Part shown: in pieces, positions 36,497-47,728 of the stretch
Numbering within the stretch: position 1 is the first letter of the stretch
Layout: each line of letters begins with the position of its first letter
Origin: Bradysia coprophila
Lineage: Eukaryota > Arthropoda > Insecta > Diptera > Sciaridae
Assembly (NCBI RefSeq): GCF_014529535.1
Contig: NW_023503372.1
Span: 2,765,772 to 2,829,771, forward strand
Direction: 5' to 3'
Length of the DNA: 64,000 bases
The notes under the pieces: generated by a model
Told to the model about the DNA's origin: nothing
Database searches by the model: none
Seen by the model: the letters and a program-made list of their open reading frames with translations, nothing else
Position numbers and translations under genes: made by a program

Positions 36497-36797
36497 GTGA
36501 CGCAAGTCCCTGGGCATACTTCCAAAACAACTGATATCGCTGTAGGTGACGCATTCTGCGCTTGTACGCAAAAATTGTCAAAGCAAAAATTAGGCCAAAA
36601 AATGCTAGAAGAAAAATTTTACCTAATTTTTCATTTGTACAATCTTTAAGGACGTATTTTTCCCTATGTTAACAATTTTCTTAACAATACTTTCTTCAAC
36701 ATCTGCCACTTGTGACACAAAATTTTTCTTTGACAATTTCTGCGTACATGCGCAGAATGCATCACCTACAGCGATATCAGTTGTTTTGGAAGTTTGG
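36497..36797. repeat. Palindromic repeat of the GTGACGCAAGTCC family
   Basis: The left arm holds GTGACGCAAGTCC and CAACTGATATCGCTGTAGGT. The right arm holds the complement ATCACCTACAGCGATATCAG. It is related to the compound at 21,690-23,510. Confidence 0.7.
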
Positions 36798-37135
36798 TAT
36801 GATTTTCTATTATGTTATTTGGTCGCAATTTATATCCTCTGTATCTTCCATCCGAAAACGCGAAAACCGCGAAATTTCGCGCATACTTTTTCCCAAAAAG
36901 CAATAACCGTTGCTCACTTTATTAATTACAAAAGTACTCATGAATACCTAAAAAAATGAATCCATAAAAATCTCGATGATTATCTCATTTTCCTTTAAAA
37001 TGCTTTTCATAAAAAAATTTGAAAAATTTGAAAAAATTAACAAAATTTCAAAAATGTAAAAATTTTTACAAAAATTAAAAAAAATTACAAAATTTGTAAA
37101 AAAATTTAAAAAAAATTAAAAAAAATTAAAAACTA

Positions 37136-37259
37136 CAGTGAACGACATCTCAAATGTCTCACTGTCATTTTTTTCAGAGAATGTCATTGTGAATTTGCAA
37201 TGACACAATAAAATTCTCAGAAAAATTTGACAGTGAGACATTTGAGATGTCGTTCACTG
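37136..37259. mobile_element. Tc1/mariner-type MITE, almost fully palindromic
   Basis: The ends begin CAGTGAACGACATCTCAAAT, and 32 bp match perfectly in inverted orientation, with weaker pairing to about 56 bp per arm. TA dinucleotides flank both ends (37134-37135 and 37260-37261), the Tc1/mariner target signature. The perfect arms suggest recent insertion, here into an A-rich tract. Confidence 0.85.
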
Positions 37260-37975
37260 TAAAAAAAATTAAAAATTAAAAAAAATTAAAAAAATTTTTA
37301 AAATTAAAAAATTAAACAATATATGGTTCTGCAGTCTACGACAAAAAAAAAATTTCTCGAAATTTTTTCTAGTAAAAGGACTTGTGTTACGGGCGCTGTG
37401 CTAACGCACACCCATGATTATAGATAATATCATTTTCTTCCAGGTGGCAGTTGTCAAACTTATACGATTATACTCGATACACATTGATAATAGATAAACT
37501 TTGATAGTTGATAAACTTTGATAGTTGATAATCTTTGATAATATAGTAAAAGACTCGATTATCAGAGGTGATTTTTTTTTTAATATGAAATCGCTATTTC
37601 CTCCGGTTTGTATTGACAGACCCGATCTGGTTTGTCCTTTCATTGGTTTTCGGTTCTTGGACATTTTTCTGTTTCCTCGAAACAGAAAATGTTGACCAAG
37701 AAATTAATAATTTCGAATAACTTTCCGCGCGTGCTTTCAAGTGTTTTCGTGACATGAAGCTAGTAAAATAACTTTACGTGCTTCTGGTCGGCAAATGCAA
37801 TTCGTTGAGTATATTTTTTGCATATACTGAAAATATGTTATCAGTTGCAACATTGAATTCGTGTGTGTAGTTTTACTTTTTCGTTATTTCAAATCCACAC
37901 TTGAAAGAAGACGGTTTTCCATTACGGGCAACTCCGTGCAAACTGTATACGTACATCGCAAATGCATTACGAATC

Positions 37976-39677
37976 ATGTATTCTTCAACGTTTGTTTTAT
38001 TAATTGGTATATTTCTCAATCAAATAAAACGATTGAGTAACACTCTGGAGAAGACATGGTAGCGTGAAGTGACCACACAAATTTTTGGGTACCAATTAGC
38101 ATCAACGCCACCATGTCATCTCGTCACTTAAGTGTAGCACTATGGCCGGGAATATTTCTTTTTTCTTTTTAATAATTTGCAGGGGCGATTATATTTGGAC
38201 TTAATGTAGATGGTGCGGCCAATGAAGGAGACAGTTTCAATTCTAAAATTCGGTTCTACCAAGGGTAAACATCATCTGTTTCAATCTTCTTTGCATAAGT
38301 TCTCGTTTCGTCAATGGAATGTTTCCTTAGACCAACAGTGGATGACTTCGTCACATACGATTTAACGGCAGCGGAAAATGTTGTTGATGATCCGAATTTC
38401 AAATTTGTACGCAGAAATGTGATTTTCATCCATGGTTGGCAACAATCGCCTGACTCACCAGCTAGTCAAACTCTATTTAATGCTTACCTTGTCAACGGCT
38501 CTTTCAACATTTTGGCATTGGATTGGAGCGAAACAGCGTCGAACATTTTCTTAGATCAGGTCGCACATAAAATTGAAACTGTAAATGATTGAATCGAAAG
38601 CTAGGCCTTGATACTGCCACTAACGGGTGTCATCTATTTCAAACACAGCTGGGCATAGCAGTTGCATTATTCATTGAACGATGGAATTTGCAAAAAGGAA
38701 TTTCGTTCTCCACAATGCATCTTGTGGGTCACTCGCTAGGTGCTCATTTGGCTGGATCTACCGGAAAGAATATACAAGAGTGGTCGAACCAAACGAAGTA
38801 CATAGATAGGTATACAACAGGCTCGGGCTATTTAATTGAGGAACAATAAACCGTCGCTTTACCATTCCCCTATTTTGCTTAGAATAACTGGGCTCGACCC
38901 TGCCTTTATAGCAGATGATTTCTTGCAGTGGCGTTATGCTAGATTTGTTGATATTATTCATACTGACCCTAACTTAGCCGGGACAAAAAAAAACACTGGA
39001 CACGTCGATTTCTGGCCAAATGACGGTGATGATATTCAGCCGGGATGTCCTTCGAGACTATTTCAACGTAAGTAAATGAAAACATTTTAATTTTTATTTT
39101 TATAGGCCCAAAATGGACGATGTGAATGCTAAAATGCATCTTTCGATTATGGCTTTGGTAAGTGCATTCACTTTGCATCCAACGATCCACTCGATTAGCA
39201 AGCAAGTGGCATTCGCAATATTTAATAAAATTTTATTGAGTTGAACGTTGTTGAGAATAAATTTGATTCATTTACCAATTCCGTACAAAATTCCTTATAA
39301 TATACGACTTCTCGATATTTTCTTCGTAACATTTTTGCGCACTCTAGGGGGGATCTCTAGTGGATCATTTTTCACATGTTGAATGCGTGAACTAACACAT
39401 TTTGTTTATGAATTCAGTTCTATGCAGTCATTGGAGAGCAATTCTACTTTATGCTGAAAGTGTGACGAGAGCATATCGGGCTGGTAATTTCCTATCAACA
39501 AATAAGGACAATGCAAGCGATGTTATTGAAATGGGCTTGAATTGTCCCAGAAAGTAAGTGTTTTGTTGAACACCTTTTCAAAACCATAAAAGAAAAACCA
39601 TTTCTGTGGTTCACTTTAGTGCTCGGGGTGTGTATTCACTGTCAACCAACGGCGAAAGCTTGTATTCGCAATCATAA
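37976..39677 (+). CDS. Lipase D: pancreatic-lipase-like secreted lipase
   Basis: A 300-residue paralog on the opposite strand from A-C, with the same seven exons and phases: 37976-38006, 38183-38264, 38331-38580, 38649-38809, 38883-39067, 39418-39553, 39620-39677. The signal peptide is [17 protein letters not shown]. The triad is Ser150 ([10 protein letters not shown]), Asp180 (TGLDPA) and His241 (CSHWRA). In the loop after Asp180 the usual GVAVQPGC reads DDIQPGC, an acidic change specific to this copy. Intron 5 is longer than in the others (350 bp). The coding sequence is whole, so the inversion produced a functional-looking gene. Confidence 0.93.
38039..38155. mobile_element. MITE in lipase D intron 1, shared with lipase C
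   Basis: AACACTCTGGAGAAGACATG and CGCCACCATGTCATCTCGTC form its diverged ends. It is orthologous to the copy at 34140-34275 through the gene duplication. Confidence 0.7.
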
Positions 39678-39749
39678 TTGGAGGATAGACGCGAAATCAT
39701 ATTCATCTTTATTGAATGTATTCTAAAGTTAGACGCACCATATAGTCAA

Positions 39750-40477
39750 GTGCGAGTTGTCCGAAAAAGCCGTTTCGCTCATATTGAATGTAAAAAGCGA
39801 TTTTATGGTTGATTATCGTAGATGGATCGACCAGTAACTCAAATCGCGATGTTGCCAAGCTTGGATCGGCCTGGTTTGGTCTAGGGGGCCGACGTTGCCT
39901 AACACTTCTTTTAGTTCTATAAAATTTTGATTTTTGAAAATTTATTTAAAAATATAAAATGAAACATGGTTCCATGGGCGAAATTATTCCGAATGGTGTC
40001 TATTTTATGTTAAAAATAATAAATATTATTATTAGACAACAAGATATGCGAATGACACTTTGGCAATTTACAGAAGTATAATGTTTGTTTATATATCCTA
40101 GGTGAATAATTTTTTCGGGGAATCACATTAATTACTTTAAAAAAAAGCATTTACCGGATTTTCCAAATTTGCAAATTTTTTTGTAATGATGGGCGCCATC
40201 TTGAATTACAGCGCCACCTGCATATTTTTTCAATCACTTATATTTTTCTCGTATGCAGAAAGGTTCAAGGAACACAAGATTTTTTTCCCACTCAATTCGG
40301 ATCAAAATTCAATTTTATAGAGCCGAAAGAAGTTTTAGCTGACGGCGGTTCCCTGACCCAAACCAGGTCAATCCCAGCTTGGCAACATTGCGATTCGAGC
40401 TCGTGGCCGACCCACCTACGATAATCAACCAAAAAATCGCTTTTTATATTCAATATGAGCGAAAGGACAACTCGCAC
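39750..40477. mobile_element. DNA element with ~145-bp inverted ends
   Basis: The ends begin GTGCGAGTTGTCC and mirror over about 145 bp. Landmarks include TCGCTCATATTGAA with ATTCAATATGAGCGA, GATTATCGTAG with CTACGATAATC, and CCAAGCTTGG with CCAGCTTGGC. The ~440-bp centre has no coding sequence. It starts 73 bp after the lipase D stop. Superfamily not assigned; target duplication unclear. Confidence 0.8.
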
Positions 40478-40737
40478 CAGACTAATATAGCAGTTGTGTA
40501 GACGTTTTACATAAAAAATAAATTAAGTGAGTTTTTTGATCCGTTTTTAAAGATATTACGATGTTCGAGTATTTTCTAGACTGATTTCAAGTCTTTTACT
40601 TCATTCTTCACTCTTTTAGCCTTTATAAGATCTCATTAGTCAGAGTATGTTGTTTATTCCCAGAGACCTTATAGAAAACAGCTGAAAGCCGCCCGAAAAT
40701 TTTGGATAACTAAGGTGGTTTCACTAAGGTTTCAGGT

Positions 40738-40915
40738 TCGACACGAACTTGACCTGAGCCTGAAATTTTCGATTTCGGGCTCAGCTCGAATCCGTACCCG
40801 AGCCTGAATTGGGTCAACCCGAAACTGAACTCGTACTTTCGGGTTTGAATTAAACCTGAAATTTTCAGGTTGGATCAGGTCGGGTTCGGGTAACCCGAAA
40901 TTTTTCGTGAAAATT
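40738..40915. repeat. Degenerate CCTGAAATTT / TCGGGT repeat
   Basis: Same iterated family as at 1-395: TTCAGGTTCGACACG, GAGCCTGAAATTTTCG, GGGTTCGGGTAACCCGAAAT. Confidence 0.75.
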
Positions 40916-41463
40916 TGAAAATCTGTGGGGGTTAATCTACCTTATTCGATCTGAAAATTTCAACTTGTTGTGAAGAAATAATGATAAAGTTTACGAAAGT
41001 AAAAAGTGGTCTTTAATTACGTTGGCCTTTTTTGTAATCAAATTCATGTTATTTTATTGGTTCTTATCTACACTTGTAAACACTTGCATATAGTGGTATA
41101 GTTTACATTGTTAAAGAAACGATGCAATTAATTGTCGGATTTTTGCATTAAAAATGCCATACGTGTACCTGTCTTGGGCGATTGCCTAAGAAAAAACATG
41201 TAAATTGCGGGTGGGGTTTTATGTTTGAGATTTCTTTCAAATTAAAACCATTTGGCTTCAATATCTCCCAAAGGAACCAACTGTGGAACCAGTTGAATTT
41301 TTATGTAGGCTAAATATGAGCCTAATCTTGTGGATTTCAAATCATATATTGTTCCACAAAAATGTGTTGAATAGTAGAGAACTTTTAAAACTTCAAACTG
41401 GCGCATACACTTGCTCTGTATAAAATATTTAGTACCCAAAAAACGTCCACGATGAAGAAGCTA

Positions 41464-42280
41464 CACTGCAAAAAAAGTTTCGAAAAACTCAGCTGTTGCA
41501 GGTAACTTTGTCTCCAAGACCTGGAGTCCAGGTAGTCCACAATAGCTGCCACAGCTGTAGCACCCCATACAAAAAATACAGCTGCGGCAGATAATGTAGA
41601 TTACATGGAGACAAAGTTACCTGCAACCTTAGAGTAATCATACCTAGAAAGGTATTTCGTACAATAAAATGTGGTCCCGACATCAGTTTGTGTAAAATTC
41701 ACATTTCGTACAATTTTACGTAGAGATTTTTACTAACACATGTAGGCGTTGAAAATTTTGATAGTTGTCATTTTTGTATTTTCCAAAACACGTAACACTA
41801 TTTTGAAATTCTTGTTTCAAATCGTTCACAAAAATTACCTATTATTATACATAAAATATGGTGCAAACGTGGTTCATTAGGGGATGCCAAAGTAAAGGAG
41901 TAAAGGGAAATGCCTGCTCATTTTTCCAGTAATTTTATGCGCATAATAAAAAATTGCTCGAGTTTATTAGTTTGTTGATTTGTAGTTTTCCTTTAAATGA
42001 GAGTGAAGCCCAATATTGTGTTTGTTGATATCGGTAGTAACTGTATGTCAAAGATTCTCAAAGTGTTTTTAAAAAAAATTAAAAATCCTTCTAGTAGGCA
42101 CATTTAAATTTTTTGCGCTAATTTGCCCACCAATTTAGTAGGGAAAAACTCACACTATCAAATATTACGTATTTCATGTCGGGACCACAAATTTTACGTA
42201 ATTCTGTTCGTAATTTCCTCTCTAGGTATGATTACTCTAAGCCTGCAACATCTGAGTTTTTCGAAACTGTTTTGTCAGTG
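41464..42280. mobile_element. Tc1/mariner-type element with long inverted ends and a nested insertion
   Basis: It starts CACTGCAAAA and ends TTTTGTCAGTG, with TA on both sides (41462-41463 and 42281-42282). The arms match for more than 150 bp once the nested insertion is removed: GTTTCGAAAAACTCAG, TTAGAGTAATCATACCTAG and TGTGGTCCCGACAT recur inverted in the right arm. No transposase remains in the ~450-bp centre. Confidence 0.8.
41494..41631. mobile_element. Small inverted-ended insertion inside the left arm
   Basis: TTGCAGGTAACTTTGTCTCC is mirrored by GGAGACAAAGTTACCTGCAA. The intact right arm of the host element provides the empty site, which reads GATGTTGCAGGCTTAGAGTA in left-arm orientation. 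The insertion therefore sits within or next to GTTGCAGG. Confidence 0.8.
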
Positions 42281-42282
42281 TA

Positions 42283-42629
42283 TAGAACTAGAACAAGGCA
42301 AAAACCATCTTATGCGAAAATTACAGTAAAGATTTTGGTTGTAATATTTTTGGATCACGAGGGCAATCACCACAAATAAATGGCATCATCTAACGCCGTG
42401 GGCCGTGGTGACCGTTATTTTTTAAATTAACTGCAAGTCGTAGTAGGAGCAACGATTTGTTTTAGACGAAGCTATGAGTCGCCCAAATTAACCGATTCAA
42501 TTTTTGTGTTTATCTACAAATCCGCTGAGGTCGCTGCGTGTGATGGAGTTCACTGTCACTGTCACAAAAATTTACCATAAGAGCTCACAGAAAGAGTCTG
42601 TTTAGAAGAAATCATAAAAATTCTGCAAA
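42283..42629. promoter_or_regulatory. Prefoldin upstream region
   Basis: This ~350-bp stretch precedes the prefoldin start. No TATA box at a convincing distance was seen; housekeeping insect promoters often lack one. Tentative. Confidence 0.3.
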
Positions 42630-43430
42630 ATGACTTCGCCAGTCGATAAAGCCGAACTACCAAAATTGCCCGAAAATCAAAAATCATATGCCGGCATCCC
42701 CGAAGCCGTATTCGTCGTAAGTTGTGTTTAAATTATGCATGATCTGAATCGCCTACATAACCTCAAGACCAAATTACTCATTTTTGTCGGAGATTCGCAT
42801 TGATGACAAAAGAAATTGAAGGCAAAAACCTCTGGTTTTCGTAAACTCAAATATTTTCGCATTTGTACAGGATGATGTCGATGCATTCATGGCACTTGAG
42901 GACAACGACAGCAATGCCGATTTGGTTTTGCGTAAACTAGATGAGCAACACAGCAAATACAAGATGATGGACTATAGCATAGCTGGACGTCGTCGAAGGC
43001 TTAAGCAACAGATTCCCGATTTGCTGAAATCACTTGACATGATCGAGGTGCTGAAAAAACAGAGCGAAGATCAGGAGACACAGTTCCTATTGAGCGAACA
43101 AGTCTTTCTGAAAACGGTCATTCCGCCCACGAAAACAGTATGTCTTTGGTTGGGTGCAAACGTAATGCTGGAATATCCACTGGATGAAGCCGAAGTGTTG
43201 CTTCGTCAAAATATGGAAACAGCTGCACAAAATTTAAAATGCTTGGAATACGATCAGGACTTTTTGAGGTATGCACGCACGGCTCTGTTCAATGCACCTT
43301 CAGTGTCAGATTCTAAAAAAAAACTTTCAATTCCAGAGATCAATTAACTACCACTGAAGTAAACATGGCTCGTGTCTACAATTGGGATGTTAAGCGACGA
43401 CAAGCGGCTGGTCTTACGTCGTCGAATTAA
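42630..43430 (+). CDS. Pfdn3: Prefoldin subunit 3 (VBP1-like)
   Basis: This is an alpha-type subunit of the cytosolic prefoldin hexamer, which captures nascent actin and tubulin and hands them to the TRiC/CCT chaperonin. Exons 42630-42716, 42871-43268 and 43337-43430 join in frame to give 192 residues, the usual length. The order fits the family: a flexible N terminus ending in the conserved SYAGIPEAVFVDDVDAFM, a first helix (DLVLRKLDEQHSKYKMMD), the beta hairpin core (VCLWLGANVMLEYPLDEA), a second helix (AEVLLRQNMETAAQNLKCLE) and a C terminus with EVNMARVYNWDVKRR. The two long helices form the coiled-coil tentacle. An AATAAA-like signal lies near 43,590. In Drosophila the homolog is called mgr. 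Confidence 0.95.
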
Positions 43431-46400
43431 GATTTTTTTGTCTAAATTTCTAATCACTCTGCAATCGAGCTTCTTCGGGTTTCTTTTTACGCACCATACC
43501 CCCCATTAACACACTCAAATTTTTATTTTTCATAATTCCACATTTTGTCACATTGGAAGCGATGGAGTTCGTGTTAATTTAATGTTCAGAATAAAAAAGC
43601 GAATTATGTACAGAATTTAACAAAATTTGTGGCTTTGAATGTCATCGCTCTCAGTACTAGTTATCGTCAATGGTAAATTTATCGACAGGATGCATTTGTC
43701 ATCTCATCAATTGTTCGATTCTCAATAAGTTCATGGTCAGAGACCAATCCTACAGATTACTTCCCGAGCTGGCAACTTGAGCCAACAATCTAAGGTATTT
43801 TTTACGATAAATCTAGTTGGAAAAATACAACACTTACGCCGCTTGCAAAAAAGAACCAAGTGTCCCAGAAGAAGTCAGTCCCACGAAGTGCCCCATATGA
43901 ATCATGGCTCTTTAACTACTAATTTTCCATATGTCTATCATCCCACTAATATTCGTCATGTTTACATCCTAGTCGACAGAGTAGACCGATTGGTGTGCGT
44001 CAATGAGTCATTAAAATTATGGTGGCAATAGCGACCTCAGCTGTCTTCTGCTTCTATTTGCATCTATTGTACCTGACTAGTTTTCTTTACTCAAAAGTCT
44101 ATGCAGGCACACTCAATGAGAGACTGGTCCTCGTCCGCTCCCAATTTTGGCAAAATTCACTTCACTTCTTCTCATCGGGAAATCTCAACTAAATTTATAC
44201 TGCCTGCAAAAAATCTGCACAACGCAAAGTCATCTTTCCTTTTGGAGCCGGTTCTCTCATCACAATGTCATTGATGAAGGAAGGTGGATCATTGGAAAAT
44301 CAAATAACTCAAAAAATCTGCTGTTCTGGATTTCAGTTTCCATTCAAGGCGGATAATCATCAAAATTGGTTGAAAGTTGGGGTTGCTTACTCGACTTCCA
44401 CGCAAAGCTATATTTATGTATAGAACCAAGTTGCTTTCCCTGGTGTTTTGTCGATGTTTAACGTTTTCTATCCATGTTGCTCAGTTGGTATCGTCACGCA
44501 TTCTTCTTGCATGCAATATCCGCTGATTAGCGGAAGAAGAGTCTTGTACTGCGGATAGGATTGCCGCAGAAAGGTGATCACAGACACGTGAATAGATTTT
44601 TGAGATTTATTGAGGTTTGTTCTGACCCACCAAATCTAGTATCAGAATTGTTCATATTGTTCATGCGAAAGTTGACCATTACATAGTAGTTTGCATCCTT
44701 CGAAACATATCGATTACATGAAGAATATTTTCGGTTCATTCTTTTGTGTTGTGATTATCAGCTTTCAACCAGAATACATTGGATTAGGGGTGTGCGATGG
44801 ATAAAGGATCGAGACTGGCGTAGTCCACAAAAAATTGTTACCACTTGAGCAAAAATTGAATAATTTTCCTGATGAATTTACGAATTTTCAAGATCCACTC
44901 AATTTTTCATAGTCGGTACACTTTGACGACTCACAACGAACACTTTTCCGACAAACTTCTTCCGGATTTTATTTTTTTCTGTAGCATTGGACTTTTTAGG
45001 ATTAGTAGAATAGGACTGATACAGCTAGCAAAAATCTCAAAGACGTTTTTTGATAGAGGTCGAAATAGGTGGGAGGCCGATAACTTGAATTGTAAACGAA
45101 TTTTTCAAAATTTTTAAAATCGATTTTTGACATCTAGTGAGGAAAAAAAAATTTTGTGGCCTACGCCAGTCTCGAAACTTTATCCATCGCACACCCCTAA
45201 AATTGGATGCCGTTACGTAATTTATTAATTCGGAAACATCCTTATGATATTGGCAAACTCACTAATTCGTTTTTGAGCGTTTCTTGCTTCGATAATTAAT
45301 TCTTGACGAGTTTTTTCGCCTTCGGCTCAGACATACAAACTCTGCTTTTGTCGAAAAGACAGTTACCGAAACTTGTTGCTCAAAAAAACACTTGTGAGCT
45401 CGTTTTTATCACAAAATTGTTACCTATGTAATGAGTTACTTTCGCAGCATCCGATGTAATCAACCTTCCTGCATTTCACCTTTAATCACTACTTTACTTC
45501 CATAAAATTCTAATGAATTTTATATTGGGAAAGAGAACAGTCGTGGTCAGGTCGGGGAATATGCGGAGGATAACATTTATATTCAATTGAAACTCGTTCC
45601 TTTTCAACATTCAATTCAATAAAATTTTATTATGTTATGCTCACAGATCATTACAAGTTTTTTTGTTTGTTTTTTTTTTCTTGAAAATAAATTAGTTACA
45701 TCTAATCATCGAAATTAATTACAGAGACCCTCCCATTCTTAAACCTAAAAAAAACTTAGAAAATAATTTAATTTAAAGGAAACTAAACACAAAATCAATG
45801 TAAACATAAGTTCGGAGTCTAAAGTTAGATTTCTACAAGAGAATTTATAGAATATTTTTAATCACAAAGAAATTTACACTTGTCCCCGAGTTGGGCAAGA
45901 TTTTTTTTTTCAATCAATTTATTGGAAATTCATCATTTAGATTAACGTCGACCGGTTGACTCAAGACGAATCAGTGGTTAAATACACATTACACAGATTT
46001 GAAATGCCCTGCTCCTGATACCTTTTCGACCAAAGTCATTATAAGTCATTATCAATGGCAGAAATGAGCCATAAACCTTCGGCCTAATATAGCACCATAT
46101 GCTAATGAAGTAAAGGATCTTATGTTAGTAAAAGTGAGAGATTTGATAATTATATTTTTGATGTGGCGAATTCCATAAACTGTCTCGTTGTGATCGAAAT
46201 TTCGTTTTGAAACAGCTTGAAATCGATGGAATGGAATTTTATGTCATGTGCTAGTGAACCGAATAACATAATTTTCCAATGCTCTAAGGAAAGTCTAATA
46301 GATTTCGAGCTATTTTCCTTTCAGGTTTCGTTAATCAGGGGGATATGTCATGGTCTCCTTCAAATGCATCTGTAATTTTGTGTCTATTAGTTGTGCATGG

Positions 46401-47728
46401 TCAGCGAATTTGATATGCTCCAATAGTGTAACTACATTAAGACACCGAGACACCATGAACATTTGTGTTTAACTTTTAAAGCTTCCATTCTTTCACATCC
46501 TGATTGAAAATTAATCGGCCCGTCCGATAGCAGAAAGTTCGGGCGGGTCAAAAATGTTTGGGAATATCATCATCATCAGGTTGTGATTTTCTGGGCGAGC
46601 ACAAAAATTTTTAAGGTGACGGTCGGTCCACATAGCTCTATTTAGTAACGAGACGTACGAGTCTTCAATTTGCATTTAATCGCCCGCAGTGATTTCGTAT
46701 TAGTCACAGTGGTAAATAATCGGAATTGCTGTCTCAACTGACTCAGTTGGTCCACAAACCCACACCAAACAGACAAGTAGTTTCGCTTGCCTCTAGGTCG
46801 TTTAATTAAAGAAATTGCTGGCGAATTCAGCAGAGCCCAAAACTGAATGTTTCAAAAATGAACACATAATGAGTGGGTATTCTCACATTGTCACATTTAA
46901 CCCTTTACAGACGATCGTGTGAGATTTTACCGACTTCGTCCAGACACTTAAACTATAGGTTCTGACTAATGTCGTCTTCTGTAGCAAACGATGAAACTAA
47001 GGAAGAAGAAGATTTAGTCTCAAACTCACAAATACTTAACCAAATGAAGTAATAGACTCGATACCTAATTACACTCTGTCTGAGACGGTACAGCTTTACG
47101 TTTTGACTTTGCACATTAAAAATGGGTGTAGTAGAACTTTGGGTGCATTACAATCCGAGAAATGGGATTCGGTTTGAATGCCCTTCTATGTAGACGATTA
47201 CGGATGTGGGAGCCACGGCTTTAATATATTTAATTATACTGAGGTCACAACACACACTCGTTTCACAATACACAAAAACATGCAACGTCGGTAATGTTCA
47301 CATTTTTTAGACTTTAGAAGTCGTAAGATGGAAACAATATTTCAACTTTAAGACTGCAGTTCATCAGCAGTTCAAACGAATTTTAAATAATTTGCTATCG
47401 TGTCTTTGCAAACCGTTTGCATTCGCCTGCGGTCACCACTTCAACAAATCGCCAAAAGTTAGACATCTTCCGGATGACGTAATTTTAGTGATTGTGTGGC
47501 GACTGTTATAGTGCGGGGAAGGAGACATAAATCATCGTTTACGCTACATTTAACTATTATATACCGAGTGTATCGTTTGTAACCCACTACATGTATCCAC
47601 ATACCATAAAATATTTTCTTGTTTTTTTCTGTTAATATCAAATAACGCCGGCAAATGTGTAGTCTAAGTTAGTAGCCTAAGTTCATCGACATCAATTTAA
47701 GTTAATCCAATAAATTTGTTTGATTGTT
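43431..47728. other. Gene-free region between prefoldin and DIAP2
   Basis: 4.3 kb without a recognisable gene; frames reach at most ~85 codons and look random. It contains the MITE at 44785-45199. It also contains a block near 45,280-45,450 (CAAACTCT, CGAAACTTGTTGCTC, AATTGTTACCTATGTAATGA) that recurs inverted near 54,950-55,110. T-rich and A-rich tracts occur near 45,655-45,790. Confidence 0.6.
44785..45199. mobile_element. MITE with ~44-bp inverted ends (TAGGGGTGTGCGATGG)
   Basis: The left end TAGGGGTGTGCGATGGATAA pairs with the right end for about 44 bp with few mismatches, including GAGACTGGCGTAG. ATTGGAT occurs just outside both ends (offset by two bases on the right), a probable 7-8-bp duplication of hAT type. 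Confidence 0.8.

Larger units (their letters stand above)
34322..37975. other. Divergent promoter region between lipases C and D
   Basis: The outer ~300-350 bp on each side are inverted copies of each other: TTGCAACTGATAACATAT near 34,455 and its complement near 37,836, and CTTGAAAGCACACG near 34,540 against CGTGCTTTCAAG near 37,730. The duplication thus included both promoters. The centre holds a palindromic MITE relative (35,230-35,360), an ATACTCGAT-like tandem run (about 35,530-35,600), a GTGACGC-family palindrome (36,497-36,797) and a Tc1-type MITE (37136-37259). Confidence 0.7.
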
